Of a DNA stretch of 24,960 nucleotides, positions 12,724 to 21,640 are shown piece after piece. The notes beneath the pieces are model-generated. The model was given only the letters and a program-made list of their open reading frames with translations. It was not told the DNA's origin and ran no database searches. The translations under genes and the position numbers were made by a program. How positions within the stretch are numbered: the first letter of the stretch is position 1; each line of letters begins with the position of its first letter. Location of the stretch: NCBI GenBank assembly GCA_041687475.1, contig JAWLBW010000025.1, positions 1-24,960 of the forward strand, in the 5' to 3' direction. The DNA is from JAWLBW01 sp041687475. GTDB lineage: Bacteria; J088; JAWLBW01.

Positions 12724-15700
12724 ATGGGTTCAGACAAGGGCTTCGTGCATCTGCACCTGCATACGTCGTATTCGCTTCTCGACGGCGCCATCAAGATTCC
12801 GGCGCTCATGAAGCGTACAGCCGACTTCGGGCTGCCGGGCGTGGCCATGACCGACCACGGTAACCTGTTCGGCGCGGTCGAACTGGTCGGCGAGGCGAAG
12901 AAGTTCGGACTGAACGGCATCGTGGGTTGCGAAGCTTACCTGGCGCCCGAGAGCCGACACGATAAAAAGGTCATCGAGGGCTTCGAAAAGGCCTACCACA
13001 TCGTGCTGCTCGCCATGGACGAGTGGGGCTACAAGAACCTCTGCAAGCTCATTTCCTACGCCAACATCGAAGGCTTCTACTACCGGCCGCGCATCGACAA
13101 GGAACTGCTGCGCAAGTACAACCAGGGCCTGATTGCAACGAGCGCCTGCCTGGCCGGCGAAATACCAAACCTCATCGGCAAGGACCGCCTCGACCTGGCC
13201 AAGGAAAAGCTGGCCGAATACCTCGATATCTTCGACGACGGCCGCTTCTACCTCGAGATTCAGAAGAACGGAATTCCGCTGCAGGACAAGGTCAACCGCC
13301 AGCTGGTGCAATGGTCGAAGGAATACAACATTCCCCTCATCGCCACCGGCGACTGCCATTACCTGGAAAAGCCCGACGCCAAGGCGCACGACGTGCTGCT
13401 GTGCATTCAGACCGGCGCCAACGTGACCGACACCAAGCGTTATCGCTTCGACACCGAAGACCTGTACTACAAGACGGCCGAAGAAATGCGTGCCGACTTT
13501 GCCGAGTACCCCGAAGCCTGCGACAACACGCTGGAAGTCGCCGCCCGCTGCAATTTCAAATTCCAGACCAAACACGTTTTTCCCAAATACGAAGTGCCCG
13601 AGGGCGTTTCTCTCGACGATGAGATGGAACGGCAGGCCAGGGAAGGGCTCGAAAAGCGTCTCGTCTTCATGCGCGAGAACTACGAACATTGGAGCGACGA
13701 GCTCGAAGAAGAGTACCAGAAGCGCTTCGACGAGGAAATCGCCATTATTCGCAGTATGCAGTTTGCGGGCTACTTCCTCATCGTGTCGGACTTCATCGTC
13801 TGGGCGAAGAATCAGGGCATTCCGGTAGGGCCGGGCCGCGGCAGCGCCGCCGGCAGCCTGGTGGCCTTTTCGATGTTCATTACCGACATCGACCCCATTC
13901 GCTACAACCTGCTGTTCGAGCGCTTTCTGAATCCCGAACGCGTGTCGATGCCCGATATCGACGTCGACTTCTGCCAGGACCGTCGCGACGAAGTCATCAA
14001 GTATGTGACCGAAAAGTACGGCGGCGAGAAGAACGTGACCCAGATCATCACCTTCGGGCAGATGAAGTCGAAGGCCGTCATTCGCGACGTGGGTCGGGCC
14101 ATGGGCATTCCGCTGCGCGACGTCGACAAGCTGGCCAAGATGGTGCCGCCCGACCTGAAAATGACCATTCCCAAGGCGATGGAGCAAGACTCGCGCTTCG
14201 ACGAATGGGGCAGGCAGGACCCGCAGGTCAAACAGCTGCTGCAGTACGCCGTGTCGCTCGAAGGGCTCGCGCGTCACGCCGGCATTCACGCCGCGGGCGT
14301 CGTCATTGCCGACAAGCCGCTCGACGAATACCTGCCGCTGTACCGGCACTCGAAGGGCGACATTACGACCGCCTTCGAAATGAAAAGCGTCGAAAAGATC
14401 GGCCTCATCAAGTTCGACTTTCTCGGTCTGAAGACGCTCTCGATCATTCGCTACTGCCTCGAACTCGTCGAGAAGAACTACGACGTCAAGGTCGATCTCG
14501 AAAAGATCGACATGAAAGACCGCAAGACCTTCGAGCTCTTGCAGTCGGGTAAAACGGCGGCCGTGTTCCAGCTCGAATCGCCGGGCATGCGCGACATTCT
14601 GCGCAAGATGAAGCCCGATGTCTTTGAAGATATCGTCGCTATTCTGGCCCTCTATCGACCGGGCCCGATTCAGGGCGGCATGGTCGACGAATTCATTCAG
14701 CGTAAGCACGGCAAGCTGCCGGTTACCTACCAGGTACCCGAGCTCGAGCCCATTCTGAAGGAAACCTACGGCGTCATTCTGTACCAGGAACAGGTCATGC
14801 AGATTTCGCGTGCCCTGGCCGGCTACAGTCTCGGTCAGGCCGATCTGCTGCGTCGGGCCATGGGTAAGAAGGTGGCCGAGCAAATGGCCATCGAGCGTGA
14901 AACCTTTCTCGAGGGCGCGCAGAAGCAGGGCCACGACCTCAAGGTGGCCGGCGAGATCTTCGACCTCATGGCCAAGTTCGCCGAATACGGTTTCAACAAG
15001 TCGCACTCGGCGGCCTACGCCCTGGTCAGCTATCATACCGCCTGGCTCAAGGCCCACTACCCGAAGGAATTCATGGCGGCGGTGCTCAGCTACGAAGTCA
15101 ACAATACCGACAAGATCGTGGCCTACACCACCGAATGCCGCGACATGGGCATTCCCATTCTGCCGCCGAGCGCCAACAACAGCGTGCTCAAGTTCAGCAC
15201 CGAGGAAAACGCCATTCGCTTCGGTCTCTCGGGTATCAAGGGGCTGGGCGACGGCGCCATCGACGCCATTCTCGAAGCCCGTAACGACGGGCCGTTCAAG
15301 GACCTGTTCGAACTGTGCGAGCGCGCCGACGGCCGCAAGGTCAACCGCAAGGCGCTCGAAAGTCTCGTTAAATCGGGCGCCCTCGACCTGGGCCCCGACG
15401 GCCCGCAGCGTTCGCAGATTTTCGCGGCCATCGACGGCGCCCTCGAGCAGTCGTCGCGCGCCCGCAAGGACGCCGAGGCCGGTCAGTTCAACATGTTCGG
15501 CGCCCTGACCGAAGCGAGCCCGGCGACGGGGCCCACGTATCCCCAGGTCGAGCCGTGGACCGAAGCCGAAATGCTCAAGTTCGAAAAGGAAGCGCTCGGC
15601 TTCTACATGTCGAGTCACCCGCTGAACAAGTACAGGGCCACACTCAAGCGCTACGCCACCACGAACTGCCAGGTCATTCCCGAGCGCCCGACGAAGAGCG

Positions 15701-16233
15701 AGGTGCGGCTGGGCGTGGTGGTACGGTCGCTGCGCGAGAAAATTACCGCCAAGGGCTCGCGCATGGCCTTTGCGACCTTCGAAGATCAGACGGGCAGTAT
15801 CGACACGGTCATTTTCCCCAACACCTACGAGAAGGTGGCCGAGATACTCGCGGCCGAAGACACGCCGTTTTTCATCATCGGCGACGTCGAGCGTGACGAA
15901 GGCGACGACGTGGGCGCCGACGACATGATGGCCGAAGCCCGTGTGCAGCTCATTCTTAAGGATGCCTGCCGCATGGACGAAGTCGAGTCGCGCTATGCCG
16001 ACAGCGTACACGTGGCCCTGCAGGCCGACGAACTCGACGAAGAAATGCTGTTTCACCTCAAGAACGCCTTCCGCCGGCACCCGGGGCCCAAGCGCACGGT
16101 GCTGCACCTGGTCATTCCGCACCGCAGCGAGACGGTTGTCGAGTTGCCGGGTGAGTACGGCGTGACGCCCAACGAACACTTCATTCAGGAAATCAAGAAG
16201 CTTCTCGGCAGGGACGTGGTATCGCTACGCTGA
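12724..16233 (+). CDS. dnaE: DNA polymerase III alpha subunit, PHP ligands apparently complete
   Basis: This 1169-residue replicative polymerase is normal in length for DnaE. Domains in order: PHP (about 5-280) with H11, H13, D20, H45, E70, H92, C142, D210 and H212, which line up with the nine metal ligands of proofreading-active DnaE1 enzymes; palm with GPGRGSAAG (369-377) and the catalytic aspartates D411 and D413 in PDIDVDF; the third in KFDFLGL (D565); the fingers segment with YQEQVM and FNKSHSAAYALVSYHTAWLK; a helix-hairpin-helix at about 830-850 (SGIKGLGDGAI); and an OB fold near 996-1060 (VRSLREKITAKGSRMAFATF). The start at 12724 is preferred because GAGG lies nine bases upstream and the upstream ATG at 12646 falls in the promoter. 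The transketolase gene follows after 84 bases. Confidence 0.97.
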   Translation: MGSDKGFVHLHLHTSYSLLDGAIKIPALMKRTADFGLPGVAMTDHGNLFGAVELVGEAKKFGLNGIVGCEAYLAPESRHDKKVIEGFEKAYHIVLLAMDEWGYKNLCKLISYANIEGFYYRPRIDKELLRKYNQGLIATSACLAGEIPNLIGKDRLDLAKEKLAEYLDIFDDGRFYLEIQKNGIPLQDKVNRQLVQWSKEYNIPLIATGDCHYLEKPDAKAHDVLLCIQTGANVTDTKRYRFDTEDLYYKTAEEMRADFAEYPEACDNTLEVAARCNFKFQTKHVFPKYEVPEGVSLDDEMERQAREGLEKRLVFMRENYEHWSDELEEEYQKRFDEEIAIIRSMQFAGYFLIVSDFIVWAKNQGIPVGPGRGSAAGSLVAFSMFITDIDPIRYNLLFERFLNPERVSMPDIDVDFCQDRRDEVIKYVTEKYGGEKNVTQIITFGQMKSKAVIRDVGRAMGIPLRDVDKLAKMVPPDLKMTIPKAMEQDSRFDEWGRQDPQVKQLLQYAVSLEGLARHAGIHAAGVVIADKPLDEYLPLYRHSKGDITTAFEMKSVEKIGLIKFDFLGLKTLSIIRYCLELVEKNYDVKVDLEKIDMKDRKTFELLQSGKTAAVFQLESPGMRDILRKMKPDVFEDIVAILALYRPGPIQGGMVDEFIQRKHGKLPVTYQVPELEPILKETYGVILYQEQVMQISRALAGYSLGQADLLRRAMGKKVAEQMAIERETFLEGAQKQGHDLKVAGEIFDLMAKFAEYGFNKSHSAAYALVSYHTAWLKAHYPKEFMAAVLSYEVNNTDKIVAYTTECRDMGIPILPPSANNSVLKFSTEENAIRFGLSGIKGLGDGAIDAILEARNDGPFKDLFELCERADGRKVNRKALESLVKSGALDLGPDGPQRSQIFAAIDGALEQSSRARKDAEAGQFNMFGALTEASPATGPTYPQVEPWTEAEMLKFEKEALGFYMSSHPLNKYRATLKRYATTNCQVIPERPTKSEVRLGVVVRSLREKITAKGSRMAFATFEDQTGSIDTVIFPNTYEKVAEILAAEDTPFFIIGDVERDEGDDVGADDMMAEARVQLILKDACRMDEVESRYADSVHVALQADELDEEMLFHLKNAFRRHPGPKRTVLHLVIPHRSETVVELPGEYGVTPNEHFIQEIKKLLGRDVVSLR

Positions 16234-16317
16234 GCAGGCGGGCAAGCTCGCTTGGCGTCTGCCGTCGATTTCCGCCAAAATAAAGAAATACCATCTGGCC
16301 CCAGCAAGGATTTACGA

Positions 16318-18402
16318 ATGGGTTCTGACGTATCGAACGTAATGGAAGTAAGCTCTGAAAACCGTTTCTGCGAAGCTCTGAAGGTGGCGAACCCGCTCGC
16401 CGGCACCCCCGGCAAGCCGCGTTTTGCAGCCACCGTGAAGCGCGCCGACGGTTCGACGCTCGAAGTCGCCTCGCCGACCGCCACCCGACTGATGGTGGCC
16501 ATGATGAACATGCACGCCGTCATCGGCGGCGCCGCGGCGCACTGGGGCGGTCCGGCCGCCTTCGCCGAGATCATGTCGAGCATTCACGGGCTCATGTACG
16601 CCGAACCCGATTGGCGCGAAGCCTACAATTTCGCCAACGATGCCGGACACACCGAAAACGGCATTTACGCCCTCAAGGCAAATTACGGTTTTGCCGGGGT
16701 AACGTTGGAAGACCTGCGCGGCTTCCGGTCGATTCAGAGCAAGCTTACCGGTCACGGCGAGAGCCACCTCTTTCCCGAAGGGGTTATGGTTTCGAACGGG
16801 CCCCTGGGCTCTTCGATTCCCATCGCGCAGGGCCTGGCCATGGCCGATCGCCTGCAGCGCAAGAACCGGGTCACCATCTGCGCCATTTCCGACGGCGGCA
16901 TGATGGAAGGCGAGGCCCGCGAGGCCGTGGCCGCGATTCCGGGCCTGGCCGCCCGCGATCTCGTCGCGCCTTTCGTACTCGTGATTTCCGACAACAACAC
17001 CAAGCTTTCGGGTCGCATCAGCTCCGACAGCTTCAGCATGCAGCCCACCTTCGAGTCCATGGAAGCCCAGGGCTGGAACGTGGTGCGTGTCGAAGAGGGT
17101 CACGACCTGCAAGCCGTGTACTCGGCCATCGAGAAGGCCGTGACCGACGTCAAGACCGACCCCGCGAAGCCGATTGCCGTCTGGGTGCGTACCATCAAGG
17201 GCTACGGCGTCGATTCGGCCATGAAGAGCGCAAGCGGCGGTCACGGTTTCCCCCTGTCGAAGGGCGACCAGCTGCGCGCCTTTGTCGAAGAGATCAACGG
17301 CGGCCCGCTGCCCGAGGTCTTCGAAGGCTGGCTGGCCGACATCGAAAAGATGTGGAGCGAGAAGCAGGCGAAAGCCCAGGCCAAGGCAGCCGACGCGGCA
17401 GCCAAACCCGCGGTCAAGAAGGAAAAGATTCAGGCCGGTTTCGCCCGCGCCATGATTGCGGCGGCCGGCAAGGGCCTGCCGGTCGTGAGCGTGAGCGCCG
17501 ATCTGCAGGGATCGACGGGCGTCGCCCCGTTCCACGCCAAATATCCCCACCTGTCGTACGACGTGGGCATTGCCGAGGCCAACATGGTGTCGGTGGGCGC
17601 GGGCTTCTCGAAGCAGGGCTACATTCCGGTCGTCGACACGTTCGCGCAGTTCGGCGTGACCAAGGGCGCGCTGCCGTTCTGCATGGCCAACCTGAGCCAG
17701 AGCCCGATGATGGCCGTATTCAGCCACACCGGCTTCCAGGATGCCGCCGACGGTGCGTCGCACCAGGCCCTGATGTATCTGGCCATGAGCGGCGCCATTC
17801 CCCATGTCGTGCAGTATTGCCCGGCCTCGGCCGAGGAAGCCGAATGGGCCATGGGCCAGGCCATCGACACCTTCGCCCGTGAACGCGCCGAAGGCCGTAC
17901 GCCCGAGACGGTGCTGTTCTTCTGCGGCCGCGAGAATTTTCCCTCGACCCTGCGTCCCGAGGGCGTCGAGTACGCCTGGGGCAAGGCCATGGCCGTTGCC
18001 GATACCACGGCCGGCAAGGATAACAGCGTCGTCATCAGCGCCAACGGCAGCATGGTGGTGCACGCCATCGAGGCGGCCGCTAAGCTGGCCGAGAAGGGCA
18101 TCGGCGCCATCGTGCTCAACAATGCCGTTCCGAACCGGCCCGACGTTGCCGCCCACGCCGAGGCGCTGGCCCGTTGCGGCGGTCGCCTGGTTACCGTCGA
18201 AGATCATCAGGCCATCGGCGGCGCCGGCGCCATGTTGAGCGCGGCACTGGCCGATGCCGGCGTCGCGTTCCGTCTGAAACTGCTCGGTGTGAAGGGCGAA
18301 TTCGGGCAGAGTGCCTACACGGCAAACGAATTGTACCGTAAGCACGGTATCGACGCCGAGGGCGTCGCAGCCGCCGCGCAGGCGCTTGTCAGCGGCTCCT
18401 GA
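16318..18402 (+). CDS. Transketolase family enzyme (divergent)
   Basis: This 694-residue thiamine-diphosphate enzyme has the full transketolase layout. The N-terminal domain carries AHWGGPAAFAE, GHTENG and LTGHGES, then the ThDP/metal motif running from SDGGMMEGEA (191 on) to DNN (225-227). An Ala/Lys-rich linker lies at about 350-376 (EKQAKAQAKAADAAAKPAVKK). The pyrimidine domain has the catalytic glutamate in VGIAEANMVSVGAG (E420) and FSHTGFQDAADGASHQALMY, and a transketolase C-terminal domain follows. The ThDP motif begins SDG instead of GDG, and QDAADGASHQ replaces the HDG...HQP of TktA. The likely role is ketol transfer in the pentose phosphate pathway, but a different acceptor is possible. 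AAGGA seven bases before 16318 fixes the start. Confidence 0.87.
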   Translation: MGSDVSNVMEVSSENRFCEALKVANPLAGTPGKPRFAATVKRADGSTLEVASPTATRLMVAMMNMHAVIGGAAAHWGGPAAFAEIMSSIHGLMYAEPDWREAYNFANDAGHTENGIYALKANYGFAGVTLEDLRGFRSIQSKLTGHGESHLFPEGVMVSNGPLGSSIPIAQGLAMADRLQRKNRVTICAISDGGMMEGEAREAVAAIPGLAARDLVAPFVLVISDNNTKLSGRISSDSFSMQPTFESMEAQGWNVVRVEEGHDLQAVYSAIEKAVTDVKTDPAKPIAVWVRTIKGYGVDSAMKSASGGHGFPLSKGDQLRAFVEEINGGPLPEVFEGWLADIEKMWSEKQAKAQAKAADAAAKPAVKKEKIQAGFARAMIAAAGKGLPVVSVSADLQGSTGVAPFHAKYPHLSYDVGIAEANMVSVGAGFSKQGYIPVVDTFAQFGVTKGALPFCMANLSQSPMMAVFSHTGFQDAADGASHQALMYLAMSGAIPHVVQYCPASAEEAEWAMGQAIDTFARERAEGRTPETVLFFCGRENFPSTLRPEGVEYAWGKAMAVADTTAGKDNSVVISANGSMVVHAIEAAAKLAEKGIGAIVLNNAVPNRPDVAAHAEALARCGGRLVTVEDHQAIGGAGAMLSAALADAGVAFRLKLLGVKGEFGQSAYTANELYRKHGIDAEGVAAAAQALVSGS

Positions 18403-18420
18403 CGCGGGTCCGGGCCGGCG

Positions 18421-18444
18421 CGCCGAAGGGGTAACTCTTCGGCG
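18421..18444 (+). terminator. Hairpin downstream of transketolase gene
   Basis: CGCCGAAG (18421-18428) and CTTCGGCG (18437-18444) form a perfect 8-bp stem with an 8-base loop, 18 bases past the stop codon. There is no T-tract, so it may protect the 3' end or act with Rho rather than be an intrinsic terminator. Confidence 0.4.
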
Positions 18445-18470
18445 GCCGACCTGGTCGGCGCAAACGCGAC

Positions 18471-18500
18471 TTGCGGCAGCCGTGTGTTCTGTGGTATTAA
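18471..18500 (+). promoter_or_regulatory. Possible promoter of the envelope cluster
   Basis: TTGCGG (18471-18476) and TATTAA (18495-18500) are 18 bases apart in a locally AT-rich stretch. Transcription would start near 18507, about 40 bases before the first gene of the ftsEX cluster. Confidence 0.45.
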
Positions 18501-18545
18501 AGATAGGTTCTAACCGCTTGAAATAGCGAGGCTTCTTCAGCGAGT

Positions 18546-18917
18546 ATGGTCCCCGGTTTCAACCATAACGTGATGCACAAAGGGCGCATGTATCACATCC
18601 AGACGGAAGACTCTGGTGTGAAAAATCCCCATATCATCACGCATCTCTTTGTCGGCGGTAACATTCTTTCGACCAAGAAGACCTCCTATGCCGATATTCT
18701 GAACTCGGAGCATCTCGAAGAAGTGGTGCGCGAGATCATGGAAGAGCAGCATAAGTCGATGCTGCGTGAACTCAAACGCGGGGTTTACGATCCGCCCGAA
18801 GAGCGTGAGGCGTCTGCCGCCGCCGAGGCCGTGGCCGCGCCAGCCGAGGCCATGGATGCCGACATCAGCCTCGACGAAGTCATTCTCAACTACCTCAGCC
18901 AGGAAGACGGCGAATAG
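18546..18917 (+). CDS. Conserved small protein preceding ftsE (HIQTEDSG family)
   Basis: This 123-residue soluble protein has a compact N-terminal region: FNHNVMHKGRMYHIQTEDSG, then NPHIITHLFVGGNILSTKKT and SYADI. I recall this pattern in uncharacterised delta-proteobacterial-type proteins, usually as a beta-rich domain followed by a helix with EEQHKSMLRELKRG. The C-terminal third is Ala/Glu-rich and low complexity (EEREASAAAEAVAAPAEA), ending in an acidic helix. No catalytic residues are evident. It lies 48 bases upstream of ftsE in the same direction, with its own promoter candidate, so it probably leads the transcript. A role in envelope or division control is only suggested by position. 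Confidence 0.7.
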   Translation: MVPGFNHNVMHKGRMYHIQTEDSGVKNPHIITHLFVGGNILSTKKTSYADILNSEHLEEVVREIMEEQHKSMLRELKRGVYDPPEEREASAAAEAVAAPAEAMDADISLDEVILNYLSQEDGE

Positions 18918-18965
18918 CGCCCGTCGTACCGTCGAGGGGTTCGCCCGCCGCACCGCAAGCGCACG

Positions 18966-19624
<659 letters not shown>

Positions 19625-19628
<4 letters not shown>

Positions 19629-20482
19629 TTCGCTATGCCTTTCTCAATTTCTGGCGCAATGTGCGGGCAAGCTGGCGAACCTATTTCATGGGCGCCTGTA
19701 CGTCGGCCATCGCCTTCGGCCTCTGCGGGGGCTTTTTTCTCGCGCATCGCAATCTTTCGTTGACCACCCGGCTGTGGGCGTCGTCGGTTCCGGTAACCGT
19801 CGTTCTGGAAAAGGGCCTGAGCCGGTCCGAGGTCGACTTCGTGACCGAACGGGCGGCTCGTATCGCGACATCGGTTCGGCTGGTCAGCCCCGAAGAGGGG
19901 TTGCGTCGGGTCGAGGCGGCGCTGGGGGCCGACGATCTGCTCGCGGGGTTCGGCGAGAACCCGCTTCCCCCCATGTTGGAGCTGCTTTTTCAAGCGCCCC
20001 CCGAAGAGCCGGTGCTGGCCGAGGTCAGGCGCTGGCCCGGGGTTGAAGAGGTCGACGACGCCACGCAGTGGAGCGAGCGGTTCAGGGCGTTGATGCGCAT
20101 TGTCGACCGCTTCGGCACGGCGCTGATTCTCATGCTGCTGGCCGCCGCGGTGGGTATCGCGGGGCTGAGCATACGATTGGTGGCGGCCAGCCATCGTGCC
20201 GAGACCGAGATTCAGCGGTTGGTCGGCGCTTCGGAGACGTTCATTCGCACCCCGTACCTGCTGGCCGGCGCGACGCTGGGGGCCAGCGGTCTGGCCCTGG
20301 GCCTGGGGGGAATGGGGCTCGGCTTTCTCCTGCTCGAGCGGCTGCCCACCACGGCCTGGCCCATACCGGTGCACCGGCTTGTCTTCTTTACGCCCGGCGA
20401 ACTGGCGCTCTTGCTGGGCATCGGCGTCTTCGTGGGTCTGAGCGGCGCCTGGTTCGGGCTGGGGCGGCGGGCCGCATCATGA
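19625..20482 (+). CDS. ftsX: Cell division protein FtsX
   Basis: This 285-residue permease-like subunit of the FtsEX complex has the FtsX topology. The first membrane segment is at about 21-40, a periplasmic domain follows (about 41-160, starting HRNLSLTTRLWASSVPVTVVLEKGL), then three membrane segments at about 164-187, 211-237 and 258-280. RLVGASETFIRTPYLLAGA between segments two and three is the conserved cytoplasmic coupling region that contacts FtsE. FtsX carries the ATPase signal across the membrane to coiled-coil activators. It overlaps ftsE upstream (ATGA) and the envC-like gene downstream (ATGA), so the three are one coupled unit. Confidence 0.93.
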
Positions 20483-21561
20483 AGGCGTTGCTGCTGGGGT
20501 TATGGTTGCTCGGCAGCCTTGACGACACCCAGGGTATGCGCGAGCGGCTGCTGCGCGAAGAGCGCGCCCTGCTTGAAGCGAAACAGGAGTTCGGCACGCT
20601 GGGCGAGACCCTCAAGGGCCTGGCCGAAGAGAAAGCGGCCGCGTTGGCGCGCCTCGACGAGCTGGGCGCGGCGCGGGTTACCCTCGAAACCGAGCGCAGG
20701 CTGCTGCGCGAACAGGAGATCGAGCTGGCCGCCGGGTGGGAGAAGCAGCGCGAGCGGGCAGCCCAGCGCCTTGTCATGCTGGCGCGCAGCAGCGAGGCAG
20801 GCGCCCTCGAACTGCTGCTTACTTCGGGCGGACCCGCCGACTTCGTGTACCGTTTTCACGCGCTGCAATCGCTGGCCCGGCAAGACCGCCGTCTTTTTGA
20901 AGATTTGCGCGACCGCCGTCGCGAACTCGATTCGTTGCGCGAGCGGTACGAAGCCCAGGGCCTGCTGCTCAACGATCTCGAGCGCAGGGGGCGAGAAGAA
21001 ATCGAGCGACTGGTCGTTCTCGAGCAGCTACGCAGCGAGCAGTCGGAGCGGCTGCTTTCCGAGGTCAAGGAGCGTGAAGCCTGGGTGGCTTCGCTGCGCG
21101 ACTCGGCAGCCGAGCTTGGCGTGATGGTCCGTGAGCTCGAGCCCGTTCGCAGGAAGGGGGCGACGCGACAGACCTTTCTCATGCCGGTGGCGGGCAGCCT
21201 CGTGGCACGGTTCGGGGCGCCCGACCCGCTTGCGGGCAATCTTCTGCCCAGCGAGGGCTGGCGTTTCCGGGCGCCCGCGGGCGAGCCGGTGAGCGCGGCC
21301 GGCGCGGGCACCGTTACCTTTGCAGACTGGTTTCAGGGGTTCGGCAACCTGGTCATCATCGACCACGGCGACGAGCTCAGCACCCTTTACGCCCACCTCG
21401 ACACCATTGACGTGCAAGCCGGTGCCGCGGTCGAGGGCGGCCAGGCCGTGGGCACCGCGGGAACCAGTGGCACCCTGCATGAACCGGGCCTATATTTCCA
21501 GGTACGGCGCAAGGGGGCGGCGGCTGATCCGGCCGCCTTTTTCGCCGCCGACAGCCGGTAA
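20479..21561 (+). CDS. envC: EnvC-like murein hydrolase activator with degenerate LytM domain
   Basis: This 360-residue periplasmic protein has a short hydrophobic N-terminus (MKALLLGLWLLGSL), probably a signal sequence. A long charged coiled coil follows (about 20-225, rich in Leu/Glu/Arg, for example LLREERALLEAKQEF), then a LytM/M23 domain (about 230-358). In active M23 peptidases the zinc site needs an H...D pair and an HxH pair. Here the first region reads SEGWRFRAPA, with neither residue, and the last reads GLYFQVR in place of HLHFEVR. Only the YAHL histidine remains. So it should not cut peptidoglycan itself but activate amidases, as EnvC does. The ATG at 20479 overlaps the ftsX stop. 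Position directly after ftsEX supports the role. Confidence 0.9.
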   Translation: MKALLLGLWLLGSLDDTQGMRERLLREERALLEAKQEFGTLGETLKGLAEEKAAALARLDELGAARVTLETERRLLREQEIELAAGWEKQRERAAQRLVMLARSSEAGALELLLTSGGPADFVYRFHALQSLARQDRRLFEDLRDRRRELDSLRERYEAQGLLLNDLERRGREEIERLVVLEQLRSEQSERLLSEVKEREAWVASLRDSAAELGVMVRELEPVRRKGATRQTFLMPVAGSLVARFGAPDPLAGNLLPSEGWRFRAPAGEPVSAAGAGTVTFADWFQGFGNLVIIDHGDELSTLYAHLDTIDVQAGAAVEGGQAVGTAGTSGTLHEPGLYFQVRRKGAAADPAAFFAADSR

Positions 21562-21588
21562 CCCCCTCGCTTCGTTGAAGCCGGGGGG
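21562..21588 (+). other. Hairpin between envC-like and ctp genes
   Basis: CCCCC (21562-21566) and GCTTC (21569-21573) can pair with GAAGC (21577-21581) and GGGGG (21584-21588) around a GTT loop, with a two-base internal mismatch. It has no T-tract. It could act as a partial terminator or RNA processing site between the coupled ftsEX-envC unit and ctp. Confidence 0.4.
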
Positions 21589-21640
21589 CAAGTGAGATAC
21601 CATTGACTGTTATTCATCGGTTCCAACGGGGGGAGGCTTC

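Noticed and set aside
12730..16179. 1149-codon open frame on the minus strand opposite dnaE
   Set aside because: It lies exactly antisense to a full DnaE with all motifs; such long antisense frames are common in high-GC genes because codon bias removes stop codons. The translation shows no family motif.
16312..18345. 677-codon minus-strand frame opposite the transketolase gene
   Set aside because: It is antisense to a complete transketolase; its product is rich in His, Gly and Arg with no domain, typical of a GC-bias shadow.
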